Below are positions 7,425 to 16,980 of a stretch of DNA of 64,000 nt, piece by piece. Every line of letters begins with the position of its first letter. The stretch's first letter is position 1. The position numbers and the translations under genes were made by a program. Under the pieces are notes generated by a model, which worked only from the letters and a program-made list of their open reading frames with translations, had not been told where the DNA came from and searched no databases. The stretch spans positions 62,001 through 126,000 of the forward strand of contig NZ_AOIO01000017.1 of NCBI RefSeq assembly GCF_000337555.1, in the 5' to 3' direction. This DNA is from Natrialba asiatica DSM 12278. Its GTDB lineage: Archaea; Halobacteriota; Halobacteria; Halobacteriales; Natrialbaceae.

Positions 7425-9497
7425 CTATCGGGTAAGTTCGGATCCGACCGGTACCGTCCAACTGTCTGAGAGGTACTTTTCGGCGATGAAGACGAGTGCG
7501 AAGACGGCGATGCCAGCAACCTGGGCAAACAGGGCCGGGTAGACCATGATGAACGCGCCGAGCCAGAACAGGCCGAAGCGGATCGGGATGGTGTACTGGC
7601 GGTCGAAGTAAAACGGATAGTTGAGCCCGTAGATGATCGTCACCGCGCCGAGCAGGACGGCACCGGCCGTGATTAGCGACTGGAGACCGAGTGCGGTCGA
7701 GACGAGTTCAGGGTGGTAGATGAACGACAGGGGGAGGACGAAAAGCGGCGCGGCGATCGTCATCGCGGTGGCGCACGTTTCCCAGAAGTTGGATTCGGCG
7801 ATGCCGGCGGCGACGACGACGGCGATGGCGACGGGCGGGGTGACGCCGGCCATGACGGCGGCGTAGAACACCATGTAGTGGGCCGCGAGTTCGGGGACGC
7901 CGAAGTCGTTGACGAACGCCGGAGCGACGAGGGTGGAGGTAATCACGTAGGCCGCGACGGTCGGCATGCCGATGCCCATGACGATACAGACGAGCATGCC
8001 GAGGATGGCGGCGATGAACAGGACGCCGCCGGAGATGTCCATCAGCATCAGCGCGATCTTCGAGGGGGTGCCGGTCACCATCAGCAGGTCGACGATGCCG
8101 TTGACGGCGGCCAGGATGATGGCGATCGGCGCGAGGATGATCGCGCCACGGCGAAAGCCGGCGACGGTGTTGCCGAGTTCGGTGACGAGCGAGTCGACGA
8201 TGCGGGACCGGCGGACCGAACGGAGGCGCGGGCTTCGGGGCGACGGCCGGTCGTCGAGTTCGACGGTCGCGGATCGGCGTCCGGTGGCGACCGCGTAGAT
8301 CGACTGGAGCACGGGGGTCGCGATACCGAGGCCGATCATGGTGGCAATGGTCCAGAGGGCGGACGTCGCGACGGTCCACTGCAACACGCCGAGCAGGGCG
8401 ATCAGGACGACGAAGGGGATGCCGAATCGAATTCCTTCAACGAGTTTGTCCCCGCGGGTGAGCCGATTGTCGAAGAGGTCATCGAACTGCAGGTCCTGGC
8501 TCCCGACCTCGCGAATCGAGGTGTAGTGGACGCCGATGACGATGCTGGCGACGAGGATCGCGGCGGGCAGCAGTCCGGCGGCGATGACGTCGACGTAGGC
8601 GATCTGGAGGAACGAGGCCATCACGAACGCCGAGGCACCCATGACCGGCGGCAGGACCTGCCCGGAGGTCGAGGCCGTCCCCTCGATCGCGGCCGCCGTC
8701 CGCGGGCGGAGGCCGCTGTCGATCATCGTCGGAATGGTGAACGAGCCGGTCATCCCGGCGTTTGCGGCGTAACTGCCGTTCACCGAGCCGATGATCGCGC
8801 TCGCGAGGACGGCGGTCTGGGCGACGCCCGATTCGATGTACTTCGAGCTCGCGATCGCCACCCGAAGGATGAGATCGAACGCGCCGTAGGCGAACAACAG
8901 TCCGGCGTACAGGAGAAACGGCGCGATCAGCGTGGCCGTAAGCTGCGTCAGCGAGCCGAAGAACCCGCCGAGATCGGTGATCAGAACCTGCAACATGTAC
9001 CGCGTATCGATTCCGGCGTGGCCGAAGATGCCGGGCAGCATCCACCCGTAGAGGGCGTACAGGATCGCACCGACGACGAGACCGAGGAAAATCTTCCCGT
9101 AGGACCGCCAGGTCAGGTACAGGATGACGGCGACCACCAGCCAGGCGAGGTGGTACTCGTGCTCCAGCGCCCGTCCCTGCCGCTGCTGGTAGACGGCTTC
9201 GAAGTTCGTAAACAGGTAGGCGCAGGCGACGATCATCACGCTGGCGCAGGCGATCAGTATCAACAGATCGAGATCGTCGCCGGCTTCGATCGATCCAACC
9301 GCCTCGTTGAGGATGTACAGTACCAGAATGCTGCCGAGGAACACGACGGCGTACTGCGCTCGGCTCAGCGTGCCGGGTGAACTCGCCCAGAAGAGGACGA
9401 TTCCCCAGAAGAGCAGCGCGCCGATCGTGATCGCGGAGTTGAGGTATCGGAGCGTTGTTTCTCGAACGGTCGTCGGTGTCGGTTGTGCTGTCGTCAT
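7425..9497 (-). CDS. TAXI-type TRAP transporter permease, fused small and large subunits
   Basis: 690 residues with about 15-18 hydrophobic segments. This is the fused DctQ-DctM form typical of TRAP systems that use a TAXI-type binding protein. Such transporters use an ion gradient to import organic acids delivered by an extracellular binding protein. The DctM-like half shows GSVNGSYAANAGMTGSFTIP, TSGQVLPPVMGASAFVMA and later GIGMPTVAAYVITSTLVAP. The hydrophilic loop around residues 415-430 is rich in Ser/Arg. It starts 42 bases after the binding protein gene on the same strand, so the two are almost certainly co-transcribed. Substrate not deducible. Confidence 0.93.
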   Translation of the reverse strand: MTTAQPTPTTVRETTLRYLNSAITIGALLFWGIVLFWASSPGTLSRAQYAVVFLGSILVLYILNEAVGSIEAGDDLDLLILIACASVMIVACAYLFTNFEAVYQQRQGRALEHEYHLAWLVVAVILYLTWRSYGKIFLGLVVGAILYALYGWMLPGIFGHAGIDTRYMLQVLITDLGGFFGSLTQLTATLIAPFLLYAGLLFAYGAFDLILRVAIASSKYIESGVAQTAVLASAIIGSVNGSYAANAGMTGSFTIPTMIDSGLRPRTAAAIEGTASTSGQVLPPVMGASAFVMASFLQIAYVDVIAAGLLPAAILVASIVIGVHYTSIREVGSQDLQFDDLFDNRLTRGDKLVEGIRFGIPFVVLIALLGVLQWTVATSALWTIATMIGLGIATPVLQSIYAVATGRRSATVELDDRPSPRSPRLRSVRRSRIVDSLVTELGNTVAGFRRGAIILAPIAIILAAVNGIVDLLMVTGTPSKIALMLMDISGGVLFIAAILGMLVCIVMGIGMPTVAAYVITSTLVAPAFVNDFGVPELAAHYMVFYAAVMAGVTPPVAIAVVVAAGIAESNFWETCATAMTIAAPLFVLPLSFIYHPELVSTALGLQSLITAGAVLLGAVTIIYGLNYPFYFDRQYTIPIRFGLFWLGAFIMVYPALFAQVAGIAVFALVFIAEKYLSDSWTVPVGSELTR

Positions 9498-9539
9498 GGT
9501 TGCAGTGGTGGGTCAGTAGCGCAGGTCGTCCGCCCGTCG

Positions 9540-10592
9540 TCAGTTGTAAGAGCCGGCGTCGTCGGGATCGCCGACGAGCCAGTCGTCGTTCCAGGCGTCC
9601 TGGTCCTGGTAGTACTCCGCCGCACCGGGATGCCAGGGGTAGTCGCCGATCGCCGCCGACGTGAGTTCGTCGAGCGATTCGGGGGTGAATCGCGGTTCGG
9701 CGTCGCGAACGGCGTCTCCGTGTTCGTGTGCGATCCGCGTGAGTTCGTAGACGCGATCCGTGGACGTCTCGGGGTGAAACGTAAACGTCACTTCGAGGTC
9801 CCAGGAGACGATCCCGTCGGCACCGATGTCCTGTTGCCACTGGAAGTCTTCGACGACGTCGTCGTACTCCGAAAACCCGGCACCGGAGTACTCCTGGATC
9901 GCCTCGACGAGTTCGTCCGTGTGTTCGACGTATCGAACGTCGGTCCGACTGTCGTACTCGACGACGAAGCCGGTGTTGCCGACGCCGGGGGTGCCGTAGG
10001 CGATCGCGGCGTCGATCGTCCCCTCTTCCATCGCACCGGGGGCGTCGTCGACGCCCATGTCGACGATGTCCATCTCCTCGTAGACGTCCGCGACCTGGGG
10101 CATCTGCCAGACGTCGAGCGTCGTCGCGCGGGTCGAGTAGCCGGGCTCGGCCGGGTAGACGGTGGCACCCGCGAGATCGTCGAAGGTTTCGATGTCGGTG
10201 TCAGAACGGGCGACGACGTAAATGCTGTAGGGAAAGGCGAGAAACCCCTGCCAGGGGAGCGTCTCGACCGGACTGTCGGCGAACATATCCTCGCTGTTCA
10301 TCGCTTTGGACATCGTGTTCGTGTCGACGATGCCGCCGTCGACCTGACCGTCGCTCATCCGGTTCGTCGTCCCGACGTAGCCCGGACTTTCGATCGTCGA
10401 GTACGCCACGTCCTCGCCGTGGTCGGAGACGGCCTGTTCGAACGCCAGTCCGACGTCCCACGTGCCGCCGGCGGACGCGCCCATTCGAACTGTATCTCCG
10501 CCCCCGCCGCCCAAACAGCCCGCCGCGCCGAGCGCACCGATCGCTGCACCTGTCTGTAGGACGCTCCGGCGGCTGACGTTACCAATAACCAT
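9540..10592 (-). CDS. TAXI-family TRAP transporter solute-binding lipoprotein
   Basis: 350 residues from the ATG at 10592. The N-terminus has a twin-arginine signal (SRRSVLQTG) running into a lipobox-like GAAGC followed by glycines. It should therefore be exported folded and anchored by a lipid-modified cysteine, as is common in haloarchaea. The mature part starts with the family pattern RMGASAGGTWDVGLAFEQAV and later has TEDM-like and DLAGATVYPAEPGYSTRAT segments. Upstream codons in frame to 10679 lack a signal peptide and are not used. It captures the carboxylate for the permease encoded next. The CoA-transferase gene 93 bases upstream suggests the imported acid becomes a CoA ester. Confidence 0.92.
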   Translation of the reverse strand: MVIGNVSRRSVLQTGAAIGALGAAGCLGGGGGDTVRMGASAGGTWDVGLAFEQAVSDHGEDVAYSTIESPGYVGTTNRMSDGQVDGGIVDTNTMSKAMNSEDMFADSPVETLPWQGFLAFPYSIYVVARSDTDIETFDDLAGATVYPAEPGYSTRATTLDVWQMPQVADVYEEMDIVDMGVDDAPGAMEEGTIDAAIAYGTPGVGNTGFVVEYDSRTDVRYVEHTDELVEAIQEYSGAGFSEYDDVVEDFQWQQDIGADGIVSWDLEVTFTFHPETSTDRVYELTRIAHEHGDAVRDAEPRFTPESLDELTSAAIGDYPWHPGAAEYYQDQDAWNDDWLVGDPDDAGSYN

Positions 10593-10685
10593 GATGGGTC
10601 TACCATCGACTGGGTATCGTATATATTCTTTGGTGAGAGATAACGTACCACTGGAGCGAAAACCGAACTCGGTCAGCAAGCGGCG

Positions 10686-11888
10686 CTATCGCCCGAGGAC
10701 GCTCGCAAGCGCCTCGTCGGACAGCACGGCCGAGAGCACCGGCTCCGTGTGCTCGCCGAGCCGCGGCGGTTCGTGTCCCGATCGCGTCGTCTTGCCGGTG
10801 AACTCGATCGGGCAGGTTGGGAACGGAAGGTCGACGCCGTCGATCGTCAGCTCGTCGAGCGTTCCGCTCGCCCGGAGGTGTTCGTCCTCGAAGACCTCGA
10901 CGGTGTCCTGGACCGGCGCTCCCGGCAGGCCGCGCTCGCGGAACAGTTCGAACCACTCGTCGTTCGTTCGCTGCTCGAAGATCGGTTCGAGTGCAGCCGT
11001 CAGCGATTCGCGATGCTCGACGCGATCGTTGTTGGCCGCGTAGCGGTCGTCGGTCGCGAGTTCGGGGCGGTCGATGGCCTCACAGAACGCGGTCCAGGTG
11101 TCGTCGCTGCCGATGGCGACGGCGAACCAGCCGTCTGCGGTTTCGACGGTGCGGTAGGGTGCCAGCGAGGGGTGGACGGTGCCCCGTCGCGGGTACGGTT
11201 CCTCGGTGACGAACGTGCGCCCCGCCCGCTCGGTGAGCCAGGAGACGAGCCCTTCGAACATGGGCACGTCGATGTACTGGCTCTCGTCGTTGTAGAGTGC
11301 GGTCGTGATGCCGATGACGGCGTACATGCCGGCGCAGATGTCGCCGATCGGAATGCCGGGGCGGGCCGGCGGGCCGTCCGCTTGGCCGGTGATGCTCATG
11401 CTGCCGCCGAGCGCCTGGACGACCATGTCGAAGGCGGGCATGTCGCGGTAGGGTCCCTCGAGAAAGCCGGAGATAGAGCAGTAGACGAGTTCGTCGGTGA
11501 CCTCGCGGAGGTCGTCGTAGTCGAGGCCCCACTTTGCCATCGTGCCGGGACGGTAGTTCTCGACGAGCACGTCGGCCGTCTCGGCGAGGCGTTCGAGGGC
11601 GGCGGCACCCTCCTCGGAGGCCAGGTTCAACTCAACGCTTCGCTTGCCGCGGTTGAGCGACGTGAAGTAGGCGGTGAGACCGGAGTCGCCGATTTCGGGA
11701 CCGACGCTTCGCGTGATGTCGCCGCGGTCGGGCCGTTCGATCTTGACGACGTCCGCGCCCATATCCGCGAGCAGTTGCGTCGCGAAGGGTCCCGAAAGCA
11801 TCTGCGTACAGTCGAGGACGCGAACGCCCTCGAGCGGGGCGTTCTCCGTCGGCGTCCCGGCCGGCGTCGACAGCGGGTCGGATGTCAT
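10686..11888 (-). CDS. Class III (CaiB/BaiF) CoA-transferase
   Basis: 400 residues from the ATG at 11888; the longer open frame upstream has no family similarity I recognise. Family III CoA-transferases move CoA between carboxylates through an aspartyl-CoA intermediate. Visible features are GVRVLDCTQMLSGPFATQLL, LADMGADVVKIERPDRGD, ENYRPGTMAKWGLDY, and MPAFDMVVQALGGSMSITG, where FDM holds the likely catalytic aspartate, followed by PIGDICAGMYAVIGI. It lies just upstream of the TAXI-TRAP genes on the same strand and probably activates the imported acid. Mesaconate, itaconate, succinate and malate are all plausible substrates for the family. Confidence 0.92.
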   Translation of the reverse strand: MTSDPLSTPAGTPTENAPLEGVRVLDCTQMLSGPFATQLLADMGADVVKIERPDRGDITRSVGPEIGDSGLTAYFTSLNRGKRSVELNLASEEGAAALERLAETADVLVENYRPGTMAKWGLDYDDLREVTDELVYCSISGFLEGPYRDMPAFDMVVQALGGSMSITGQADGPPARPGIPIGDICAGMYAVIGITTALYNDESQYIDVPMFEGLVSWLTERAGRTFVTEEPYPRRGTVHPSLAPYRTVETADGWFAVAIGSDDTWTAFCEAIDRPELATDDRYAANNDRVEHRESLTAALEPIFEQRTNDEWFELFRERGLPGAPVQDTVEVFEDEHLRASGTLDELTIDGVDLPFPTCPIEFTGKTTRSGHEPPRLGEHTEPVLSAVLSDEALASVLGR

Positions 11889-11970
11889 GTCTCGAGTACC
11901 GTTCGCTCCCGTAATGAGCACTCCGTTCTCTCTCGCCTCGCCCGGCCCGCGGACGATCCCTGCAGCGTCG

Positions 11971-12156
11971 TCAGCCGAGATAGCGGACGAACCAGAGGGC
12001 AAGCATCGCGAACAGCGCCAGGGCGAGGACGACCTCGATGGCAGTGACGGCGGCGGGGACGTACGTCCGGATACCCGCCGCCGTCTCGTCGTAGCGCTCG
12101 TGGACGCGGCCGAGCGTCTCTACCACCCGCGTTCCGATCGTCTCGTCCGAAGCCAT
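11971..12156 (-). CDS. Small single-span membrane protein
   Basis: 61 residues starting at an ATG. The first 33 residues are soluble and charged (TIGTRVVETLGRVHERYDET), then one hydrophobic helix (VTAIEVVLALALFAMLALWF) and a short RYLG tail. No family is recognised. It is on the same strand as, and 82 bases before, the CoA-transferase gene. Codon use matches its neighbours. It may be an accessory membrane protein of the transport operon, but position is the only evidence. Confidence 0.6.
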   Translation of the reverse strand: MASDETIGTRVVETLGRVHERYDETAAGIRTYVPAAVTAIEVVLALALFAMLALWFVRYLG

Positions 12157-12241
12157 GCGTGATACACACTGACTACCGTGTTAAATCCACTCGTTTTGTC
12201 GTTTCAAAGCTGAACTCGTCGGCACCGCTGGAATCGACGCC

Positions 12242-13459
12242 CTAGAAGCCGGTGGTCCCGTCGAGCAGGTGTTCCTCGACGACGCGGTCGTCGAGTTCAA
12301 CGCCGAGGCCCGGCGTCTCCGGAACCTCGATGGAGCCGTCCCGGATCAGCGGTTCATCGCGCTCGGTCAGATCGTCCCACCAGTCGACCTCGAGCGCGTG
12401 GAACTCGAGGACGTCGAAGTTGGGGATCACTGCGCCGAGGTGGACGCAGGCCATCGTCCCGACCGGGCTACAGACGTTGTGCGGTGAGATCGGGATGTAG
12501 TTTTCTTCGGCGCGGTCGGCGATACGCATCGTTTCGCCGAGGCCGCCGACGGTCGTCGGATCGGGCGTGACGATGTCGACGCCGTGGTCGTAGATGAGGC
12601 CCGAAAGTTCGTGGACGCGAAATCGGTTCTCGCCGGTGGCGACCGGCGTGCGCGTGGCCTTCGTGACTTCCTTCTGGGCGTCCATGTTTTCCGGCGGGAC
12701 GAGGTCTTCGAGCCACATGAGGTCGTAGGGCTCGAGTTCGTAGGCGAGCCGTTTCGCGCTCTCGACGGAGTAGTCCCAGTGGCAGTCGAACGCGAGGTCG
12801 ACGTCGTCGCCGATCTCCTCGCGGACGGCGGCGACGATCTCGCGTTTCTCCTCGATGGCGCCGTTCGTGAGTCGGCCGTTGAACGGGTCGGGATCGTTGT
12901 CTTGCTCGAGGTCGAGGTCGAATTTGAGAGCGCGAAAGCCCGTGTCGACGACGCGGCGGGCCTCGTTCGCGTAGGCCTCGGGCGAGTAGGCCTCGGCGTC
13001 CGCGTAGTCGGTGTAGCCGTCCTCGACGGCGTAGGCCTCGCCGGCGTGGCAGTCGCAGTAGATGCGGACCTCGTCGCGGAGTTTGCTGCCGAGCAACTGG
13101 TAGACCGGCAGGTCGAGGAGTTTCCCGGCGGCGTCCCAGAGGGCGATTTCGATGCCGGAGGCCGCGGTGACGACCTTGCCGGTCGTGCCGCCGTGGCCGG
13201 ACATCTCCTGGATGATCCGTCTGTAGAGGCGCTGGACGTCGAGCGGGTTCTCGCCGAGCAGGAAGCGTTCGGCGTACTCGACGAGTTCGGGGACGCCGCC
13301 GCCGCGGTAGGCTTCGCCGATGCCGGTGACGCCGGCGTCGGTTTCGATCCTGATGAGGTTCCACTCGAAGTTGCCCTCGACGACGCAGGTGTCGATGGCG
13401 GTGATTTCGACGGTGCGGCTGTCGGCTCGGTTCTCGATCCGGTTGGAGAAGTCTTTCAT
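12242..13459 (-). CDS. Mandelate racemase/muconate lactonizing enzyme family dehydratase (sugar acid)
   Basis: 405 residues, enolase superfamily. Likely Mg ligands are Asp225 (AFDCHWDYS), Glu251 (MWLEDLVPP) and Glu277 (VATGENRF). His327 (ISPHNVCSP) with Asp300 would be the C-terminal base pair. The D-x-H at 225-227 and the NVCSPVG context are like sugar-acid dehydratases of the gluconate/galactonate/xylonate type, which turn an aldonate into a 2-keto-3-deoxy acid. The first lysine site reads LKFDLD (Lys179). It follows a second enolase-superfamily gene on the same strand with a 117-base gap. Exact substrate undetermined. Confidence 0.9.
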   Translation of the reverse strand: MKDFSNRIENRADSRTVEITAIDTCVVEGNFEWNLIRIETDAGVTGIGEAYRGGGVPELVEYAERFLLGENPLDVQRLYRRIIQEMSGHGGTTGKVVTAASGIEIALWDAAGKLLDLPVYQLLGSKLRDEVRIYCDCHAGEAYAVEDGYTDYADAEAYSPEAYANEARRVVDTGFRALKFDLDLEQDNDPDPFNGRLTNGAIEEKREIVAAVREEIGDDVDLAFDCHWDYSVESAKRLAYELEPYDLMWLEDLVPPENMDAQKEVTKATRTPVATGENRFRVHELSGLIYDHGVDIVTPDPTTVGGLGETMRIADRAEENYIPISPHNVCSPVGTMACVHLGAVIPNFDVLEFHALEVDWWDDLTERDEPLIRDGSIEVPETPGLGVELDDRVVEEHLLDGTTGF

Positions 13460-13576
13460 GGTGTCGGTAAGTCGGTCGGTGACGAGTCGGAGTTCGGTTC
13501 GCCGGACGGATCGGGTATCGATTCGCTCGGGTGTGTTCCGCGTGCAGTGTCGGTGGTTGGAGGCTGGGCGTTCGTC

Positions 13577-14686
13577 TCATCGCTCGTATCGGAACCGCTC
13601 GATCGCACCCTCGTCCAATCGGACGCCGTGTCCCGGCTCCTCCGGCAGGGAAATCATGCCGTCGTCCGGGCGCAACGGCGCTTCGACGATGTCGTCGAAG
13701 ACCTTCACGTCCATGTCCCGATAGAAGTACTCCACCCAGAGGGCGTTCTCGATCGAGCCGACCAGCGAGGCGTGAAGGTTCCAGTTGTAGTGAGGCGCGA
13801 TCGGCACGTCGAGCGCCGCCGCGTGGTGGGCGATCTTGAGCCACTCCGTGATGCCGCCACAGACCGTCGCGTCCGGCTGGAGGATGGTCGCCGCGCCGTC
13901 GCTGTACAGCCGCTCGAAGTCGTAGCGCGGACCCTCGAGTTCACCCGTCGCGACCGGGTACGAGATCGCGTCGTTGACCGCGGTCATCGCCTCGGTGCTG
14001 TCGATCATGACCGGTTCTTCGATGAAGTACGGGTCGTAGGGTTCGAACGCGCGGCAGTTGCGGATGGCTTCCGTCGCGCTCGACCAGGCCCCGTTGGCGT
14101 CGAGCAACAGGGTGCGCTCGTCGCCGATTTCCTCGCGGACGGCCGCGACGCGATCGGCTTCCGCCTCGAGGGACCGCCGGCCGACCTTCATTTTGACGAC
14201 GTCGTGGCCCTCGTCGACGTACCGGCGCATCTCCTCGCGCAGCCCCTCGTGGCCCTTGTCGTCGCGGTAGTAGCCGCCGCTGGCGTAGGACGGAACCGCG
14301 TCGGCGTGCCCGCCGAGGAGTTTGTACAGCGGCTGCTCGGCGATCTTCGCTTTCAGGTCCCACAGCGCGATATCGACGGTCGAAATCGCCCGCAGGAGGA
14401 GTCCTGAGCGGCCGATTTGAACGGTCCCGTCGTACATCTCGCGCCACAGTCGTTCGGTGTCTCGCGGGTCCTCCCCGACGAGCATCGGCTCGAGGAGCGA
14501 CTCCACCGCCTGCGAGATCAGGTGCGCGCCCTCGTACCCGAGCGAGTAGCCGACGCCCTCGCGGCCGTCCGCGGTGCGAACGAACGTGATCGCGTGGTCG
14601 CGGGCGGTCAGCGTCCGGTTCGAGAAGGACACCGGCTCCGCCAGCGGGATCTCTACCGGAACGCTCTCGATTGCTGTGATCTCCAC
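13577..14686 (-). CDS. Mandelate racemase/muconate lactonizing enzyme family protein
   Basis: 369 residues, with a complete MLE/MR catalytic set: KMK at 165-167, metal ligands Asp196 (LLDANGAWS), Glu223 (FIEEPV) and Glu249 (ATGELEG), and the Asp272/His299 dyad (QPDATVCGG, IAPHYNWN). The start is GTG at 14686: a stop lies five codons upstream in frame and no ATG is available. Conserved Lys on one face and His/Asp on the other allow either racemase or dehydratase chemistry. Context favours sugar-acid dehydration or epimerisation. It is divergent from the LarA-like gene, sharing a 160-base promoter region. Confidence 0.9.
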   Translation of the reverse strand: MEITAIESVPVEIPLAEPVSFSNRTLTARDHAITFVRTADGREGVGYSLGYEGAHLISQAVESLLEPMLVGEDPRDTERLWREMYDGTVQIGRSGLLLRAISTVDIALWDLKAKIAEQPLYKLLGGHADAVPSYASGGYYRDDKGHEGLREEMRRYVDEGHDVVKMKVGRRSLEAEADRVAAVREEIGDERTLLLDANGAWSSATEAIRNCRAFEPYDPYFIEEPVMIDSTEAMTAVNDAISYPVATGELEGPRYDFERLYSDGAATILQPDATVCGGITEWLKIAHHAAALDVPIAPHYNWNLHASLVGSIENALWVEYFYRDMDVKVFDDIVEAPLRPDDGMISLPEEPGHGVRLDEGAIERFRYER

Positions 14687-14816
14687 AGTCGATGCACGTC
14701 AAACGGTACCAAAAACCATTCACCATGCGGCAAGTGTCGCCTGTGGTTACGGTTCAGATTCAACCCTCCCCCCGCCGATCCCGTTTCACGCCGCGGAATC
14801 CCGTACGTGGCCGATA

Positions 14817-14826
14817 GTATATATAC
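14817..14826 (+). promoter_or_regulatory. Strong TATA box of the LarA-like gene
   Basis: The self-complementary GTATATATAC lies 21-30 bases before the ATG at 14847. Spacing fits a leaderless transcript. It is one of the clearest TATA elements in the window. Confidence 0.65.
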
Positions 14827-14846
14827 CACGATCGAAACAAGCCACT

Positions 14847-16148
14847 ATGGAGTTCCCCGATCGGTGCGACCTCCAGGAACTGCTCGACCCGCAGCCGCTC
14901 CCGTCGTTCGCACGCGTTCGATACGACCCGGCCACTGCGACGCTCGACACCCCGCTCGAAACGGTCCGCGACGAGCTGGAGCGACTCCCGCTCGACGAAC
15001 TCGAACCGGGCGCAACCGTGGCGGTCGGCCTCGGCAGCAGAGGGATTCACCGGATCGCGGACATCGCCGCGGAGACGGTTGCCACGCTCGACGAGCGGGG
15101 ATTCGAGCCGATCATCGTTCCCGCGATGGGGAGCCACGGCGGCGCGACGCCCGAGGGCCAGCGCGAAATCCTCGCCGCGCTCGGGATCAGCGAGGAGCGC
15201 GTCGGTGCTCCCGTCGAAGCCACGATGGCCGTCGAGCAGGTCGACGAGGTCGCCGTCGGCGACACGGCCACACCGGTCTACTTCTCCGCCGCCGCACTCG
15301 AGGCGGACGCGGTACTGGTGATCAACCGGGTCAAACCGCACACGAACTTCACCGGCCGGATCGAAAGCGGGTGCTGCAAGATGCTCGCCGTCGGCCTCGG
15401 CAAACAGCGAGGCGCGCGGGCGTTTCACTCGACGGCGCTCGCGGAAGGCTACGTCCCCACCATCGAGGCGCTAACCGCCGCCATCCGCGACTCCACCCCG
15501 CTGCTCGGCGGCCTCGCGCTCGTCGAAAACTTCCACGAGGAACTCGGCCACATCGAGGCGATTCCGGCACTCGAACTCGAGACGCGCGAACCCGAACTGC
15601 TCGAGCGGGCGACCGCGGAGATGGCGACGCTGCCCGCCGACGACATCGACCTCCTCGTCGTCGACGAACTCGGGAAGGAGATCTCCGGCGCGGGCATGGA
15701 CACGAACGTGATCGGCCGGTATCGAGTCATCAACGCGCCCGATCCCGACGAGCCCTCGATCGATCTCATCTACGCGCGCGGACTTACCGAGAAGACGAAG
15801 GGCAACGGCAACGGCATCGGCCTCGCGGACATCACGCGCCGGCGAGCGGTCGAGCAACTCGACCTTCAGAAAGTGTACGCGAACGCCTTGACCAGCGGCT
15901 CGCTCTCCAAGGCGAAACTCCCGCCCGTCGCACCGGACGACGAACTCGCGCTTCGGATCGCGCTGCCCGCCCTCGGCGGCTACGATCCCGCCACCGCCCG
16001 CATCGTCTGGATCGAGAACACGACCGCCCTCGCCGAGTTCCGCGTCTCCGAGGCGCTTGCCGCTGAACTCGAGAGCGACGACGAGATCACCGTGCTCGAG
16101 CGAGAACGGCTGCGATTCGGGGACGGTACGGCCGCGTTCGATGCCTGA
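14847..16148 (+). CDS. LarA-like (DUF2088 / lactate racemase domain) protein
   Basis: 433 residues from the ATG at 14847; a longer open frame upstream crosses the promoter and is not used. The N-terminal DUF2088 domain shows VAVGLGSRGIHR and VPAMGSHGGATPEGQ. NRVKPHTNFTGRIESG and the hallmark CCKMLAVGLGKQRGA follow. True lactate racemase (LarA) holds a nickel-pincer cofactor on a lysine and needs LarB/C/E, none of which is seen here. Members of this subgroup are often found beside sugar-acid genes and may race or epimerise another hydroxy acid. It lies inside the sugar-acid block. The reaction is unproven. Confidence 0.8.
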   Translation: MEFPDRCDLQELLDPQPLPSFARVRYDPATATLDTPLETVRDELERLPLDELEPGATVAVGLGSRGIHRIADIAAETVATLDERGFEPIIVPAMGSHGGATPEGQREILAALGISEERVGAPVEATMAVEQVDEVAVGDTATPVYFSAAALEADAVLVINRVKPHTNFTGRIESGCCKMLAVGLGKQRGARAFHSTALAEGYVPTIEALTAAIRDSTPLLGGLALVENFHEELGHIEAIPALELETREPELLERATAEMATLPADDIDLLVVDELGKEISGAGMDTNVIGRYRVINAPDPDEPSIDLIYARGLTEKTKGNGNGIGLADITRRRAVEQLDLQKVYANALTSGSLSKAKLPPVAPDDELALRIALPALGGYDPATARIVWIENTTALAEFRVSEALAAELESDDEITVLERERLRFGDGTAAFDA

Positions 16149-16150
16149 GG

Positions 16151-16948
16151 CTACTCTACAATGTGGTCCGTTGCACTCGCGTCCGAGGCGTAGGTCACGT
16201 TCAGTTCGAGTTCGTTCGCGGCGGCGAGCATCATGCTCGGAACCTCGTCTTCGAACCACTCGCCGGTGAGGCGGTGTGAGGGGCCGGCGACGGCGAGTGC
16301 GCCGACGGCCCGGCCGTCGCGTTTGACCGGGACCGCGGTGCCGTTGAGGCCGTCGACGTGTTCCTCGCGGTTGAACGCGACGCCGCGCTCACGGACGGTT
16401 TCCAGTTCGTCGTAGAGCGCGTCGCGGTCGGTGATCGTGTTCGTCGCGTGGGCGGGCAGGCCCCACTGATCGAGGATGTCGTCGACGTGCTCGCGGGGGG
16501 AGTGTGCGAGGATCGCCTTGCCGGCGGAGGAGGAGTGGAGGTGGATCTGTCGGCCGACGCCGAAGCCGACGCGGACGGCCCGGCTACCGGTTTCGACGTG
16601 CAGGTAGATGCCGAGCCCGTGGTCTTCGACGACGAACTGGGCGCGTTCGCCGGTTTCCTCGGCGAGTTCCTGGATATGAGGCTTGGCCATCTCGTAGGCC
16701 GGATCGCGCGTCTGGGCGGCCCGGCCCAACCGCGCAAAGCGCAGGCCGATCTGATAGCGGTCGCCGTCGCGAGAGACGTATCGAAGGTCCGAAAGCGTCT
16801 GCAAGTGCCTGTGTGTCGTGCTTTCTGCCAGTCCGAGCCGATCCGCAATCGCGGAGAGGCGGGCGGGACCGAGTTCCTGCAGCGCGTGAATAATTTCGAA
16901 GCTGGTGTTCGTGGTCTGGATCGCGTCGGTGTCGTTCCGGTCCGCCAT
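16151..16948 (-). CDS. IclR-family transcriptional regulator
   Basis: 265 residues, full length. The N-terminal winged helix (about 10-75) contains LSAIADRLGLAESTTHRHLQ and a wing reading YVSRDGDRYQIGLRF. The effector domain includes HLHSSSAGKAILAHSP and HVDGLNGTAVPVKRDGRAVG. Its stop is two bases from the stop of the LarA-like gene (convergent). It faces the SDR-cupin-FAH run across a 441-base region containing two palindromes, so it is the likely local regulator of the sugar-acid genes, probably with autoregulation. Ligand unknown, most likely a sugar acid or 2-keto acid. Confidence 0.92.
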   Translation of the reverse strand: MADRNDTDAIQTTNTSFEIIHALQELGPARLSAIADRLGLAESTTHRHLQTLSDLRYVSRDGDRYQIGLRFARLGRAAQTRDPAYEMAKPHIQELAEETGERAQFVVEDHGLGIYLHVETGSRAVRVGFGVGRQIHLHSSSAGKAILAHSPREHVDDILDQWGLPAHATNTITDRDALYDELETVRERGVAFNREEHVDGLNGTAVPVKRDGRAVGALAVAGPSHRLTGEWFEDEVPSMMLAAANELELNVTYASDASATDHIVE

Positions 16949-16980
16949 AGTGACTGTCGGTCGGACCGCTACTTAGTAGT

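Noticed and set aside
7713-9380. Long plus-strand frame over the TRAP permease
   Set aside because: Asp/Gly/Arg low-complexity shadow of the membrane gene.
12584-14407. 607-codon plus-strand frame over both dehydratases
   Set aside because: Shadow: it spans two real genes and has no motif.
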